Of a DNA stretch of 64,000 nucleotides, positions 52,378 through 60,878 are shown piece by piece. Below the pieces are notes generated by a model that saw only the letters and a program-made list of their open reading frames with translations, made no database searches and was not told where the DNA came from. The stretch is from positions 62,001 to 126,000 of the forward strand of contig CAVTZA010000004.1 of assembly GCA_963739085.1 (NCBI GenBank). Direction: 5' to 3'. A program made the translations under genes and the position numbers. The stretch is from DATFQE01 sp963739085. Its GTDB lineage: Bacteria > Actinomycetota > Thermoleophilia > Gaiellales > Gaiellaceae. How positions within the stretch are numbered: position 1 is the first letter of the stretch; every line of letters starts with the position of its first letter.

Positions 52378-54317
52378 TCGGTCGGCACCTTCTCGGTCTC
52401 CGCGGCCCGGTCGCCGTTCATGACTGCGTGGCGGGCGCCGGGCACGCCGTAGTCGTACGGGTTGCCCACGACCTGCGGGATCTCGTCGAAGTTGAAGATC
52501 GGCGGCGGCGAGGAGACCTGCCACTCGAGCGTGCGCGCGCGCCAGGGGTTCGCCTCCGCGATCGGGCCGCGCGCCCAGCTCACGACCATGTTGTAGACGA
52601 ACAGGATGAAGGACGCGCCCAGGAAGAACGAGGCGATCGAGATCACGAGGTTCCAGTCGCCGTACTTCTCGCCGAGGTCGGCGTACCGCCGCGGGGCGCC
52701 CTGCAGGCCGATGATGTGCATCGGGAAGAAGGTGATGTTGAACGCGATGAACGTGATCCAGAAGTGCACCTTCGCCAGCCGCTCGTCGTACATGCGGCCG
52801 GTCATCTTCGGGAACCAGTAGTAGATCCCGGCGAAGATCGTGAAGAGCGACCCGCCCAGCAACACGTAGTGGATGTGGGCGACGATGAAGTAGCTGTCCG
52901 AGGCGTGGATGTCGATCGGGACAGCGCCGAGGAAGATCCCCGAGAGCCCGCCGATCACGAACATGGTCAGGAAGCCAAGCGCCCACAGCATCGGCGCACG
53001 CAGGTGGATGCGGCCCTCCCACATCGTGGCGAGCCAGGAGAAGACCTTGATGCCGGTCGGGACGGCGATCAAGAGCGTCGTGATCATCATCGGGACGCGC
53101 AGGTAGTTCGCCATCCCCGACACGAACATGTGGTGCGCCCAGACCGAGAAGCCGAGGATCAGGATCGCCACGAGCGAGAGCGCCATCAGGCGGTAGCCGA
53201 AGATCGGCTTGCGCGAGAAGGTCGAGATGACCTCGGAGATGATCCCGAACCCGGGCAAGATCATGATGTAGACCGCCGGGTGCGAGTAGAACCAGAAGAT
53301 GTGCTGGTACCCGAGCGGGTAGCCGCCGCCGGCCACGTTGAAGAAGTTCGTGTGCATGACGCGGTCGAACAGCACGAAGAACTGCGAGCCGGCGATGAAC
53401 GGCGTGGCGAGCACGACGAGCAGTGACGTCGTGAAGTTCGCCCACACGAGCAGCGGCATGCGCCAGAACGTCATGCCCGGCGCCCGCATCGTGATGATCG
53501 TGACCAGGAAGTTGAGCGCGGTCATGATCGACGACGCGCCCGCCCACTGGACGGCCATCGAGAAGAAGACGTTGCCCCAGGGCTGCGACTCCGCGAGCGG
53601 CACGTAGTTCGTCCAGCCCGCACCGAAGCCGGGGACGGCGAAGCTCGAGAGCATCATGATCCCGGCGATCGGCAGCAGCCAGAACGAGAGTGCGTTCAGG
53701 CGCGGGAACGCCATGTCCGGCGCGCCGATCATCAGCGGTAGGACGAAGTTCGCGAGCCCCGCGAAGGCAGGGATCACGAACAGGAAGATCATCAGCGAGG
53801 CGTGGACCGAGAACAGCTGGTTGTAGGTCTGCGTGTCGGTGTACTGCATGCCCGGCTGCGCAAGCTCGGCCCGCACGAGCATCGCCATCAGCCCGCCCGC
53901 GAGGAAGAAGAAGATCGTCGTCGTGACGTACTGGATCCCGATCACCTTGTGATCGGTGTTCACGCGGAAGTAGTCGGTCCACGTACGGGCGCCGTGGCCG
54001 GAATGGTCCTCAGGCCGGGTGGCCCGACCGCTGATGTAGTAGAGCCAGTAGTCGAACGCGCCTAGGCCCGCGAGGAACCCGATCGGGGCCGCCGTCAACG
54101 CGCCGACGACGGTGATCGGCTCCCAGTCCCAGATCGGCTCGTACCCGCCGAGCCAGCGGAAGAAGACGACAATGCCCGCCCCGATGAAGTAGAAGAGCGG
54201 CGTCATCCAGATGACGCGGGGCCAGCCCGGCCCGAACGCCCAGCGGCGCCAGCCGGTCCGCGGCGGCGGCGCTGCGTACTCGGATTGCGGCGCGTGCTCG
54301 GTCTGGACCTGCGTCAC
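52374..54317 (-). CDS. coxA: Cytochrome c oxidase subunit I (A2-type haem-copper oxidase)
   Basis: A 647-aa subunit I carrying low-spin haem, high-spin haem and CuB. Seen: VTTTIFFFLAGGLMAML, FSVHASLMIFLFVIP (haem a His), FWFYSHPAVYIMILPGFGII with the CuB His and cross-linked Tyr, WAHHMFVSG (CuB His pair), and AHIHYVLLGGSLF (haem ligands). The D-channel Glu of A1 oxidases (HPEVY) is replaced: YSHPAVY near residue 346, the A2 signature. An extended N-terminus adds two extra helices. Membrane-bound oxygen reductase and proton pump. Confidence 0.96.
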   Translation of the reverse strand: MTQVQTEHAPQSEYAAPPPRTGWRRWAFGPGWPRVIWMTPLFYFIGAGIVVFFRWLGGYEPIWDWEPITVVGALTAAPIGFLAGLGAFDYWLYYISGRATRPEDHSGHGARTWTDYFRVNTDHKVIGIQYVTTTIFFFLAGGLMAMLVRAELAQPGMQYTDTQTYNQLFSVHASLMIFLFVIPAFAGLANFVLPLMIGAPDMAFPRLNALSFWLLPIAGIMMLSSFAVPGFGAGWTNYVPLAESQPWGNVFFSMAVQWAGASSIMTALNFLVTIITMRAPGMTFWRMPLLVWANFTTSLLVVLATPFIAGSQFFVLFDRVMHTNFFNVAGGGYPLGYQHIFWFYSHPAVYIMILPGFGIISEVISTFSRKPIFGYRLMALSLVAILILGFSVWAHHMFVSGMANYLRVPMMITTLLIAVPTGIKVFSWLATMWEGRIHLRAPMLWALGFLTMFVIGGLSGIFLGAVPIDIHASDSYFIVAHIHYVLLGGSLFTIFAGIYYWFPKMTGRMYDERLAKVHFWITFIAFNITFFPMHIIGLQGAPRRYADLGEKYGDWNLVISIASFFLGASFILFVYNMVVSWARGPIAEANPWRARTLEWQVSSPPPIFNFDEIPQVVGNPYDYGVPGARHAVMNGDRAAETEKVPTE

Positions 54318-54320
54318 CGG

Positions 54321-55391
54321 CTAGGAGCCTCCCTTGGTCGAGTTGACGAGATATTGCACCAGCGCGTCGAGTTGTTGGTCGGGCAGGTTCGCGTAGGTCT
54401 TGGGCATGACGTTGTTCGGGTAGCCCGGCTGCACGTAGGCGCCGGGGTCCACGATCGACTCGTGGATGAACGCCTCGAGCGGTTTGCCGGCCTTCTGGGC
54501 CTCCTGCGGCAGCTCGTCGAGGTCCGGCCCGACGGTGCCGGTGGCGCCGGCCGCCTTCAGCGTGTGGCAGCTCGCGCAGCCGTTCTGCGAGAACACGGCC
54601 TCGCCCGCGTTGCCGCCGGGCGCGTTCTGCCGGCCGGCTTCGCGCTTCCAGGCGTCGAAGTCCGCCTGCGTCGAGACGACGGCGGCGGAGCGCATCACCG
54701 AGTGGCCTAGGCCGCAGAGCTCGGTGCAGAGCACCTCGTACTCACCGACCTTCGTCGGCGTGATCACGATCTTCGTGACCTGGTCAGGAAGCATGTCCTG
54801 CTTCTGCCGGAACTGGGGCACCCAGAACGAGTGGATGACGTCGTCGGAGCGCATACGGAGCTCCACCGGGACGTCGAGGGGCAGATGGAGCTGGGTCGAC
54901 GTGAGACAACGCGGCTTGACGGCCTGCTGATCGCACTCGAGCTCGTCTTTGGGCGGGGTCGGCGCGTTCGTCGGCGGGTACATGAACTGCCACGCGAACT
55001 GGCGTCCGACGACGTTCACGACCATGTGGTCGTCCGGGAGCCGGTCGTTACGGGCGAGCGCGACCGCGCTGACGACGCCGATCGCCGTCACGAGCAGGAA
55101 CGGAACGGCGGTCCACACGATCTCGATGCCCGTGTGGCCGTGGATCGGGAGGCCGTCCTCCTCGTCGTCCAGCGGCACGCGGAACTTCGTGACCGAGTAG
55201 ATCGCGATCGCCGCGACCACGGAAAAAATGCCGATGCAGATCGCCGTCGTGAACCAGAAGACGAAGTCGATCTCCTCGGCCTGGTCGGACGACGCCTCGG
55301 GCAGCCACGGGACGAAGAGGGCCAGCGCCGTGGCGCCCAGGCCGAGGACGACCCCGAGGGTGACCAGGCGAACGATCGCTCCTCTACGCAC
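54321..55391 (-). CDS. coxB: Cytochrome c oxidase subunit II with fused cytochrome c (caa3 type)
   Basis: A 356-aa subunit II: a first helix acting as signal/anchor, a second TM (AICIGIFSVVAAIAIYSV), a third hydrophobic stretch, the CuA domain with VGRQFAWQFMYP, DVIHSFWVPQ and CTELCGLGHSVM, and then a C-terminal cytochrome c (CASCHTLKAAGATGTVGPDL, PNNVMPKTYANL). The fusion marks a caa3 oxidase that takes electrons through its own haem c. It begins the operon; three bases to coxA. Confidence 0.96.
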   Translation of the reverse strand: MRRGAIVRLVTLGVVLGLGATALALFVPWLPEASSDQAEEIDFVFWFTTAICIGIFSVVAAIAIYSVTKFRVPLDDEEDGLPIHGHTGIEIVWTAVPFLLVTAIGVVSAVALARNDRLPDDHMVVNVVGRQFAWQFMYPPTNAPTPPKDELECDQQAVKPRCLTSTQLHLPLDVPVELRMRSDDVIHSFWVPQFRQKQDMLPDQVTKIVITPTKVGEYEVLCTELCGLGHSVMRSAAVVSTQADFDAWKREAGRQNAPGGNAGEAVFSQNGCASCHTLKAAGATGTVGPDLDELPQEAQKAGKPLEAFIHESIVDPGAYVQPGYPNNVMPKTYANLPDQQLDALVQYLVNSTKGGS

Positions 55392-55445
55392 CGGTTCGCG
55401 AGCCTAGTCGAACAGGGAAAAGCAAGCAGTCGTAACGGTTGGAAC

Positions 55446-55471
55446 GTTAGACGGACGACCGTCCGGGGTAC
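55446..55471 (+). promoter_or_regulatory. Possible SigB/SigF-type promoter
   Basis: GTTA (55446-55449), 16-base spacer, GGGTAC (55466-55471), resembling the GTTT-N(14-16)-GGGTAT promoter of actinobacterial general-stress sigma factors. It lies 36 bases before the GTG of the small membrane protein gene, which has AAGGAGG before its start. Two STAS anti-sigma antagonists elsewhere in the window fit such a regulon, but this is inference from a short motif. Confidence 0.35.
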
Positions 55472-55506
55472 CACTGGCGCGGGGAAACAGAAACCAAGGA
55501 GGACTA

Positions 55507-55737
55507 GTGGGTATCGGAGTAAGCATCTTCCTGATCGCAGTGGGCGCAATCTTGGCCTTCGCGGTCAATGCCGAGGTCTCGGGCCTCGACGTGCAGACGG
55601 TCGGCTGGATCCTGCTGGCCGTCGGAATCGCCGGCATCGTGCTCTCGATGATCTTCTGGTCGTCGTGGGGCGGCCCGGGCGGCATGCGTCGCCGGACGTA
55701 CGTCGAAGACGAGCCGGCACCAGGCCCGCGCTACTAG
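55507..55737 (+). CDS. Small two-TM membrane protein (DUF6458-like)
   Basis: A 76-aa protein with two membrane helices (GVSIFLIAVGAILAFAVNA and VGWILLAVGIAGIVLSMIF), the linker EVSGLDVQT and an Arg-rich tail (MRRRTYVEDEP). This matches the short DUF6458-type proteins of actinobacteria, function unknown. GTG start with a strong AAGGAGG. Ends at a hairpin terminator. Confidence 0.8.
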   Translation: MGIGVSIFLIAVGAILAFAVNAEVSGLDVQTVGWILLAVGIAGIVLSMIFWSSWGGPGGMRRRTYVEDEPAPGPRY

Positions 55738-55749
55738 ACCACTGCTCGA

Positions 55750-55777
55750 CAAGGGGGCGGCATGGACCGCCCCCTTG
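55750..55777. terminator. Terminator hairpin
   Basis: CAAGGGGGCGG and CCGCCCCCTTG form an 11-bp perfect stem with a CATGGA loop, 13 bases beyond the stop of the small membrane protein gene. No T-run; still the strongest stem in this region. Confidence 0.6.
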
Positions 55778-55780
55778 CAC

Positions 55781-55890
55781 GTCTGCGATCGGCAGCTTGA
55801 ACGCGAACGTCGAGCCCTCGCCTTCGCGGGACTCGACCCAGATCGTGCCGTGCATCCGCCGCACGAGCTCCCGACAGATGTAGGCCCGGC
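55781..55890 (-). pseudogene. Histidine-kinase C-terminal remnant
   Basis: The minus strand encodes RAYICRELVRRMHGTIWV and then ESREGEGSTFAFKLPIAD, the end of a HATPase domain (compare LYICRELVQRMGGEIEV in the kinase at 61733). The GLGL box and everything upstream are missing and no start is present; the frame runs on into the terminator hairpin. It is a truncated relic of a sensor kinase between the small membrane protein and the thioredoxin-like gene. Confidence 0.65.
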
Positions 55891-55956
55891 CGGATCGGTC
55901 ACCCGACCTGGTGACGGAGCGCGACCGTGCGCGACGGATGATCTGGTCGCGCGCTC

Positions 55957-56244
55957 CTAGACGAGCCAGGGGGCGAGGAACTGCTGGATCTCGCGGCAGC
56001 CGCGGGGCTCTTCCAGCCTCGCGCTGACCCGCTTCCCCTCGACGACGAAGAGGCTCGGCAACCGCTCGACGGCGAAGCGCTCGGCGAGCTCCGGATGCAG
56101 TTCCGAGTCGACGCGGTAGAGCTGGAACGTCTCGTGGTTCCGTCGCTGCTGCAGCACCTGAGCCAGGAAGCCCTCCACTCGACGAGACAGGCCCGATGCC
56201 TCCGCGTAGAAGAACACGAGCCGTGGCTTCGCGACCGTGGCCAT
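55957..56244 (-). CDS. Thioredoxin-fold protein without active-site cysteines
   Basis: A 95-aa protein: RLVFFYAEASGLSRRVEGFL, VDSELHPELAERFAVERLPSLFVVEGKRV. The VD...P-A-F-V--LPSLFVV pattern including the cis-Pro is thioredoxin-like, but the CxxC position reads ASGLSRR and the only Cys is near the C-terminus. It is therefore unlikely to be a disulfide reductase; a binding or chaperone role is possible. Third gene of a STAS-CECG protein-Trx operon. Confidence 0.7.
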   Translation of the reverse strand: MATVAKPRLVFFYAEASGLSRRVEGFLAQVLQQRRNHETFQLYRVDSELHPELAERFAVERLPSLFVVEGKRVSARLEEPRGCREIQQFLAPWLV

Positions 56245-56246
56245 GC

Positions 56247-56567
56247 TCAGACCTCCACCGGCACAGGCTCGGGCTGCTCCACGACGACGTACCGATATGC
56301 GGACTCGACCACGGGCTCGGTCTGCTCATGTCCGGCCAGGACGATGAAGCGGCGCGAGTGGACACGGATGCGGGAGTACGCGCTGGTGTCGATCAGAACC
56401 TTGCCGGCGCAACCGGCGCTGCCGCACTCGCACACCATCGCGAGCTCGATGCCGTCGTCTTCCGGATGCGTGCCGAACTCCTCCGTGAGCGAGTAGATGC
56501 GCTCGTTGACCTCGCGGAAGAGCGCGTGGTTGCGGGCGACCCGCACCTCTCTCCAGCTTGGGGTCAT
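56247..56567 (-). CDS. Conserved small protein with CECG motif
   Basis: A 106-aa soluble protein of unknown function. It contains ARNHALFREVNERIYSLTEEF, VCECGSAGCAGKVLI with four clustered cysteines/metal ligands, YSRIRVHSRRFIVLAGHEQTEPVVE. This arrangement is common in actinobacteria as short hypothetical proteins. ATG 56567 overlaps the STAS gene stop; two bases separate it from the Trx-like gene. Confidence 0.7.
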   Translation of the reverse strand: MTPSWREVRVARNHALFREVNERIYSLTEEFGTHPEDDGIELAMVCECGSAGCAGKVLIDTSAYSRIRVHSRRFIVLAGHEQTEPVVESAYRYVVVEQPEPVPVEV

Positions 56568-56953
56568 GGTCCTGCGACCTTCGCGAGCACGGGGCCGTCG
56601 AGCAACTCGAGCGCTTCGCGCAGCGTGGTGTGGATGCGCAGCACGCGGTCGAGCCCCGTGATCTCCATGATCCGGGCGATCTGCCGGTCGTCGGAGACGA
56701 GCCTGAGCGTGCCTCCGCGCGCCTTCGTCCGCTTCGAGGCGTCGACGAGGATGCCCAGAGCGACGGAATCGATGAAGGAGACGGCGAGGAGATCGACCAC
56801 CGTGTCCGTCCCGCCTTCGGTGAGGACGCGGTCGAGCTGGTCGCGAAGCGCGGGCGCCGTCGCCACGTCGAGCTCGCCCGCGACCGTCACCACGTGGGCG
56901 TTGCGGCCCAGATACGCCGATGTGAGCATGAAGTCCTCGGGCACGGAAACCAC
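56564..56953 (-). CDS. STAS-domain anti-sigma factor antagonist
   Basis: A 129-aa STAS protein: VVTVAGELDVATAPALRDQL, LLAVSFIDSVALGILVDASKR with the Ser after FID, and RIMEITGLDRVLRIH. Equivalent to RsbV; acts by partner switching with an anti-sigma kinase not encoded here. First gene of a three-gene operon; 49 bases from the response regulator gene end. GTG start. Confidence 0.9.
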   Translation of the reverse strand: MVSVPEDFMLTSAYLGRNAHVVTVAGELDVATAPALRDQLDRVLTEGGTDTVVDLLAVSFIDSVALGILVDASKRTKARGGTLRLVSDDRQIARIMEITGLDRVLRIHTTLREALELLDGPVLAKVAGP

Positions 56954-57002
56954 CGTAGACCCGGGCGTTTCTGCAGCGTCTAAGCGCTGTCTATGGAATC
57001 GC

Positions 57003-57692
57003 TCACACTGGCACGAGCTTGTAGCCGACGCCGCGCACCGTCACGATCCGCTCCGGCTCCTCGGGCTCGCGCTCGAGCTTCCGCCTCAGGTTCGAGATGT
57101 GGATGTCGCACGCGCGCTCGTCGCCGACGTACGAGCTCTCCCAGAGGTGCTGCATGATCTGACGGCGGCTGTAGACCCGCTCGGGCTCCTCGGCCAGCAG
57201 AGCCAGCAGGCGGAACTCGGACGGCGTCAGCTGCACTTCGCTCCCGGCAAGGGAGACCTTGTGTCGAACGAGGTCGAGCGTGAGCGAGCCGATCCGCCTG
57301 AACCCATACCCACGGCCCGACCGGTCGAGCTCGCGCCGCCGTAGGATCGCCCGCACACGGCTGACGAGCTCTGCGAGTGAGAACGGCTTGGTCACGTAGT
57401 CGTCGGCGCCGATCTCCAGCCCGAGCACTCGGTCGACCTCCGCGTCCTTGGCGGTCAGCATGATGATCGGGACGTCGCTCGCGCCGCGCAGGCGGCGACA
57501 GATCTCGGTCCCGGAGAGCCTGGGCAGCATCAGGTCGACGACGACGAGGTCGAACGAGCCCTCGAGCGCCGCCTCGAGCGCGGCCTCGCCGTCGGTCCGG
57601 CTCTCGACCTCGTAGCCCTCGCCTTCGAGCGCGTACGAGACCGCGTCGACGATGGCCGGCTCGTCGTCCACGACGAGGATGCGCTCGGTCAC
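57003..57692 (-). CDS. OmpR/PhoB-family response regulator
   Basis: A 229-aa regulator: receiver domain RILVVDDEPAIVDAVSYAL, phospho-Asp in LVVVDLMLPRLSG, MLTAKDAEVDRVLGLEIGAD, KPFSLAELVSRV; then a C-terminal winged helix with LTPSEFRLLALLAEEPERVYSR, RACDIHISNLRRKLE and VRGVGYKL. GTG 57692 overlaps the kinase stop (GTGA), so the pair forms one two-component system. Confidence 0.95.
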   Translation of the reverse strand: MTERILVVDDEPAIVDAVSYALEGEGYEVESRTDGEAALEAALEGSFDLVVVDLMLPRLSGTEICRRLRGASDVPIIMLTAKDAEVDRVLGLEIGADDYVTKPFSLAELVSRVRAILRRRELDRSGRGYGFRRIGSLTLDLVRHKVSLAGSEVQLTPSEFRLLALLAEEPERVYSRRQIMQHLWESSYVGDERACDIHISNLRRKLEREPEEPERIVTVRGVGYKLVPV

Positions 57693-59170
57693 GGATGCCT
57701 CACCGTAGCCGCCTGCAGCGTGACCGCAGCCCGGGTGCCGCCCTCGTCCGACTCGATGTGCAGCTCACCGCCCAGGACCCGCATGGTCTCATCGACGATG
57801 GCGAGACCGAGGCCGAGGCCCTCGCCCTCGGCATCCGGGTCTCGATAGAAGCGGCGGAACCCGCCCTCGGCGAACTTTCCTCCGGGCCCAGTGTCGCTTA
57901 CGACTATGCGTACCCTCGAGCCGCGGATCTTCTCGGCGCAGAGGATGACCTCCCCCGCCCGGGTGTATTTCGCGGAGTTCTCGCCCAGGTTCCCGACCGC
58001 CTGCTCGAGCAGGTCCCGGTTCGTGAGCGCAGCGAGGTCGAGGGGGCACTCGACACGCACCTCAACGCCCTCCCCGGGGCGAAGCGCGTGGGCGATCGAC
58101 ACGAGCAGCGGACGGAGCGGGACGACCTCCACCGCGGGCGCCTCGGCCAGCGCCTGGGCCCTGGCGAGCAGCAGGAGTGCGCGCGTCAGCCGAACCAGCC
58201 TGTTGCACTCGCGGTCGAGGTGCGCGAGGAACCGATCCCGCGTCTCGGGGTCCTCCTTTCCGCCCCCCTGCAGAACCTCGATCGCGCTCGCGATCGCAGA
58301 TACCGGCGTGCGCAGCTGGTGCGCTGCGTTGGCCACGAACTCACGCTCTGCCCGGTGTCGACGCTCCTGCGCCGTGACATCGGCGATGACGAGCAGTGCG
58401 TCGCCCAACGCGTCGGCCGGAAGCGCGAGGACCTCGTACAAGCGACGCTCGTCGTCGAGGCTGACGCGCACCTCGGTCGGGGCGGCACCACGCTCGAACA
58501 TGCGCGTGGCGAGGTCGCAGAGCGAGGGCGCGGGCTTCGGCCACGGGTCGGCTAGGGGCTGCCCGACCATGTTCCGCCCTCCGGCCAGAAAGGCGCCGGC
58601 TGCGCTGTTCGCGTAGGTCACGCGCAGCGACGGGCTGACACTGACGACGCCGCGCTGCAGCCGGTCGAGCAGCGACGCCAGCCGTTGTATCTGCAGGATC
58701 CGCGTGGCCTCAGGGACGTCGCTGAGCGACCAGCGTAAGCTGCCGTCCGCGACTGCTCCGGCGCCGTATGCGGTCACGATCAACCTGACCCGGCCGCCGT
58801 CCGCGCGGACGAACGGGACCTCGTCGTGCGAGCGGGATCCGCCGGCGGCTTGCCTCGTCAGCGTAAGGAAGGCGTGCCGGCGGTCCGGCCCGACCAGCGC
58901 CGCCAGCGGCTTCCCGACGAGGAAGCTCACCTCGCGGTCGAGCAACTCGGCGGCCGTGCGGTTCGCCTCCCGAACGACCCCGTCGAGGTCGGTGACCAGG
59001 TACCCCACCGGGGCGAGGTCGAACAGGTCGGCGTACCGCCGCCGCTCCACCGCCATGGAGTCGCGCATGGCCCGGAGCTCCTCCTCCTTGACCGCCAGCT
59101 CCTCCCGCGCGCGGCGAAGCTCGAGCTCAGTAGTGGTTTCGAGCCGGCTTCCGCTCGACCGCTGCGTCAC
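57689..59170 (-). CDS. Soluble PAS sensor histidine kinase
   Basis: A 493-aa kinase without membrane segments. N-terminal coiled coil (TELELRRAREELAVKEEELR), two PAS domains (YADLFDLAPVGYLVTDLDGV; RLQRGVVSVSPSLRVTYANS), HisKA box EFVANAAHQLRTPVSAI, and HATPase motifs NLGENSAKYTRAG, VSDTGPGG and GLGLGLAIVDETM. Cytoplasmic sensing (redox, small ligand) is likely but the cofactor cannot be told. Upstream of and overlapping the response regulator gene. GTG start. Confidence 0.93.
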   Translation of the reverse strand: MTQRSSGSRLETTTELELRRAREELAVKEEELRAMRDSMAVERRRYADLFDLAPVGYLVTDLDGVVREANRTAAELLDREVSFLVGKPLAALVGPDRRHAFLTLTRQAAGGSRSHDEVPFVRADGGRVRLIVTAYGAGAVADGSLRWSLSDVPEATRILQIQRLASLLDRLQRGVVSVSPSLRVTYANSAAGAFLAGGRNMVGQPLADPWPKPAPSLCDLATRMFERGAAPTEVRVSLDDERRLYEVLALPADALGDALLVIADVTAQERRHRAEREFVANAAHQLRTPVSAIASAIEVLQGGGKEDPETRDRFLAHLDRECNRLVRLTRALLLLARAQALAEAPAVEVVPLRPLLVSIAHALRPGEGVEVRVECPLDLAALTNRDLLEQAVGNLGENSAKYTRAGEVILCAEKIRGSRVRIVVSDTGPGGKFAEGGFRRFYRDPDAEGEGLGLGLAIVDETMRVLGGELHIESDEGGTRAAVTLQAATVRHP

Positions 59171-59202
59171 CGGCGCCTCTCTGCGATGTTGTGCACGGTC
59201 CC

Positions 59203-60765
59203 ATGATGACGTCTTCCGCGTTCCTCCCCGGCAGCGCTGCGGGTAACTCCTGGTGGCGCGAAGGCGTCCTCTACCAGATCTACGTCCGCTCCTTCGCCGA
59301 CTCCAACGGGGACGGCGTGGGCGATCTCCCCGGCCTGATCGACCGGCTCGACCACCTCGAGTGGCTCGGGATCGACGGCGTCTGGCTCAACCCGACGATG
59401 CCCTCGCCGAACGCCGACTGGGGGTACGACGTCGCCGACTACACGGGCGTCCATCCGGAGCTGGGCACCCTCGCCGATCTCGACCGGCTCGTCGCCGAGG
59501 CAGGACGGCGCGGCATCCGGATCCTGCTCGACCTCGTCCCGAACCACACCTCGGACCGCCACCGCTGGTTCCTCGATTCGCGCTCTTCGCGCGAGTCGGC
59601 TCACCGGGACTGGTACGTCTGGTCCGACCCGAAGGCCGACGGCTCGCCGCCGAACGACTGGACGAGCGTGTTCGACGGGCCCGCATGGACGCTCGACGCG
59701 CCGACCGGCCAGTACTACCTGCACAACTTCCTCGCCGAGCAGCCCGACCTCAACTGGTGGAGCGACGAGGTGCCGGCGGCGTTCGAAGACATCCTGCGCT
59801 TCTGGTTCGACCGCGGCGTCGCAGGCTTCCGCGTCGACGTCGCGCACCTGATCATCAAGGACCGCAACCTCGAGGATCGTTGGAGCCAGCCCGAGGTCCA
59901 CGACATCCACCGACGCTGGCGCGAGCTGGCCGATTCGCAAGAGCCGCCGCGGATCTTCGTCGGCGAGACGCACATCCGCGAGCTCGAGGAGATGATCAGC
60001 TTCTACGGCACGGGCGAGGACGAGCTCCATCTCCACTTCAACTTCCCGTTCGTCTACGCGCCGTTCGATGCCGCGCTGGCGCAGGTGGTCGCCGACACCG
60101 AGCGGCTCCTCCCCGCCGCGTCCTGGCCCGTCTGGACGGGGTCGAACCACGACGTGGGCAGATTTCCCAGCCGTTGGTGCGGGGGCGACGACGCGCGCAC
60201 GCGGCTGGCGCTGCTCGCGCTGCTCACCCTGCGCGGCACGCCGTTCCTCTACTACGGCGACGAGATCGGAATGACCGAGGTCGACGTTCCGCCCGAGCGG
60301 CTGCTCGACCCGGTCGGCCTACGCCGCTGGCCGACCGATCCGGGCCGGGACTGCATGCGCACGCCGATGCAGTGGTCCGCGAGCGAGGGCGCCGGGTTCA
60401 GCGAGCCTCCCGCCGAGCCCTGGCTGCCGCTCGGCGACCACCGGACGCGGAACGTGGAGGCCCAGCGCGACAACCCGGGCTCGGTCCTGACGTTCACCCG
60501 CGACCTGATCGCGCTGCGCCGCCGGCTCCCCGAGCTCCGCACAGGGCCCTACGAGCAACTGCCCGCCGAACCGGACGTCTGGGCCTGGCGGCGAGGCGAA
60601 GGCATCGGAGTCGCGCTCAACCTGTCCGACCGCGAGACGACGGTTCAGAGCCTGAACGGGAAGGTGGCCGCGTCGAGCCCGCGCGGACGTGAGGGAGAGG
60701 CGGTCCAGCGCGAGCTCTCGCTCGGCCCCTGGGAGGGCATCGTGATCGAGAACGCCGGCCCGTAG
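59203..60765 (+). CDS. GH13 alpha-glucosidase
   Basis: About 520 aa. GH13 regions in order: VLYQIYVRSFADSNGDGVGDL, ILLDLVPNHTSDRHRWF, GFRVDVAHLIIK (nucleophile Asp), IFVGETHIRELEEM (acid/base Glu), WPVWTGSNHDVGRFPSRWC (third Asp in NHD), and GTPFLYYGDEIGM. The QIYVRSFADSNGDG and D-x-NW pattern matches oligo-1,6-glucosidase/alpha-glucosidase more than trehalose synthase. No signal peptide, so cytoplasmic. ATG 59203 preferred over GTG 59191. No transporter adjacent. Confidence 0.9.
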   Translation: MMTSSAFLPGSAAGNSWWREGVLYQIYVRSFADSNGDGVGDLPGLIDRLDHLEWLGIDGVWLNPTMPSPNADWGYDVADYTGVHPELGTLADLDRLVAEAGRRGIRILLDLVPNHTSDRHRWFLDSRSSRESAHRDWYVWSDPKADGSPPNDWTSVFDGPAWTLDAPTGQYYLHNFLAEQPDLNWWSDEVPAAFEDILRFWFDRGVAGFRVDVAHLIIKDRNLEDRWSQPEVHDIHRRWRELADSQEPPRIFVGETHIRELEEMISFYGTGEDELHLHFNFPFVYAPFDAALAQVVADTERLLPAASWPVWTGSNHDVGRFPSRWCGGDDARTRLALLALLTLRGTPFLYYGDEIGMTEVDVPPERLLDPVGLRRWPTDPGRDCMRTPMQWSASEGAGFSEPPAEPWLPLGDHRTRNVEAQRDNPGSVLTFTRDLIALRRRLPELRTGPYEQLPAEPDVWAWRRGEGIGVALNLSDRETTVQSLNGKVAASSPRGREGEAVQRELSLGPWEGIVIENAGP

Positions 60766-60825
60766 CGCCTGGAGCGGACGGCCGACGCCGTTGCATGCCG
60801 CATCCGCGGTCTTCGTGAGCGAACG

Positions 60826-60847
60826 CTGACGAAACCCTGAGGCAATC
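60826..60847 (+). promoter_or_regulatory. 11-bp direct repeats before the zinc-ribbon gene
   Basis: CTGACGAAACC and CTGAGGCAATC are adjacent 11-bp direct repeats with 8 of 11 positions equal, the spacing used by OmpR/PhoB-family regulators. TAGGGT at 60864-60869 could be a -10. The rest of the 113-bp gap shows nothing else. Confidence 0.35.
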
Positions 60848-60878
60848 CTCGCCTCGGCGCTCCTAGGGTGGTCTGCCA

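Noticed and set aside
51538..53982. 814-codon frame around the USP-like protein
   Set aside because: Everything upstream of 52377 is antiparallel-rich shadow of coxA; the Met at 52377 starts the recognisable domain.
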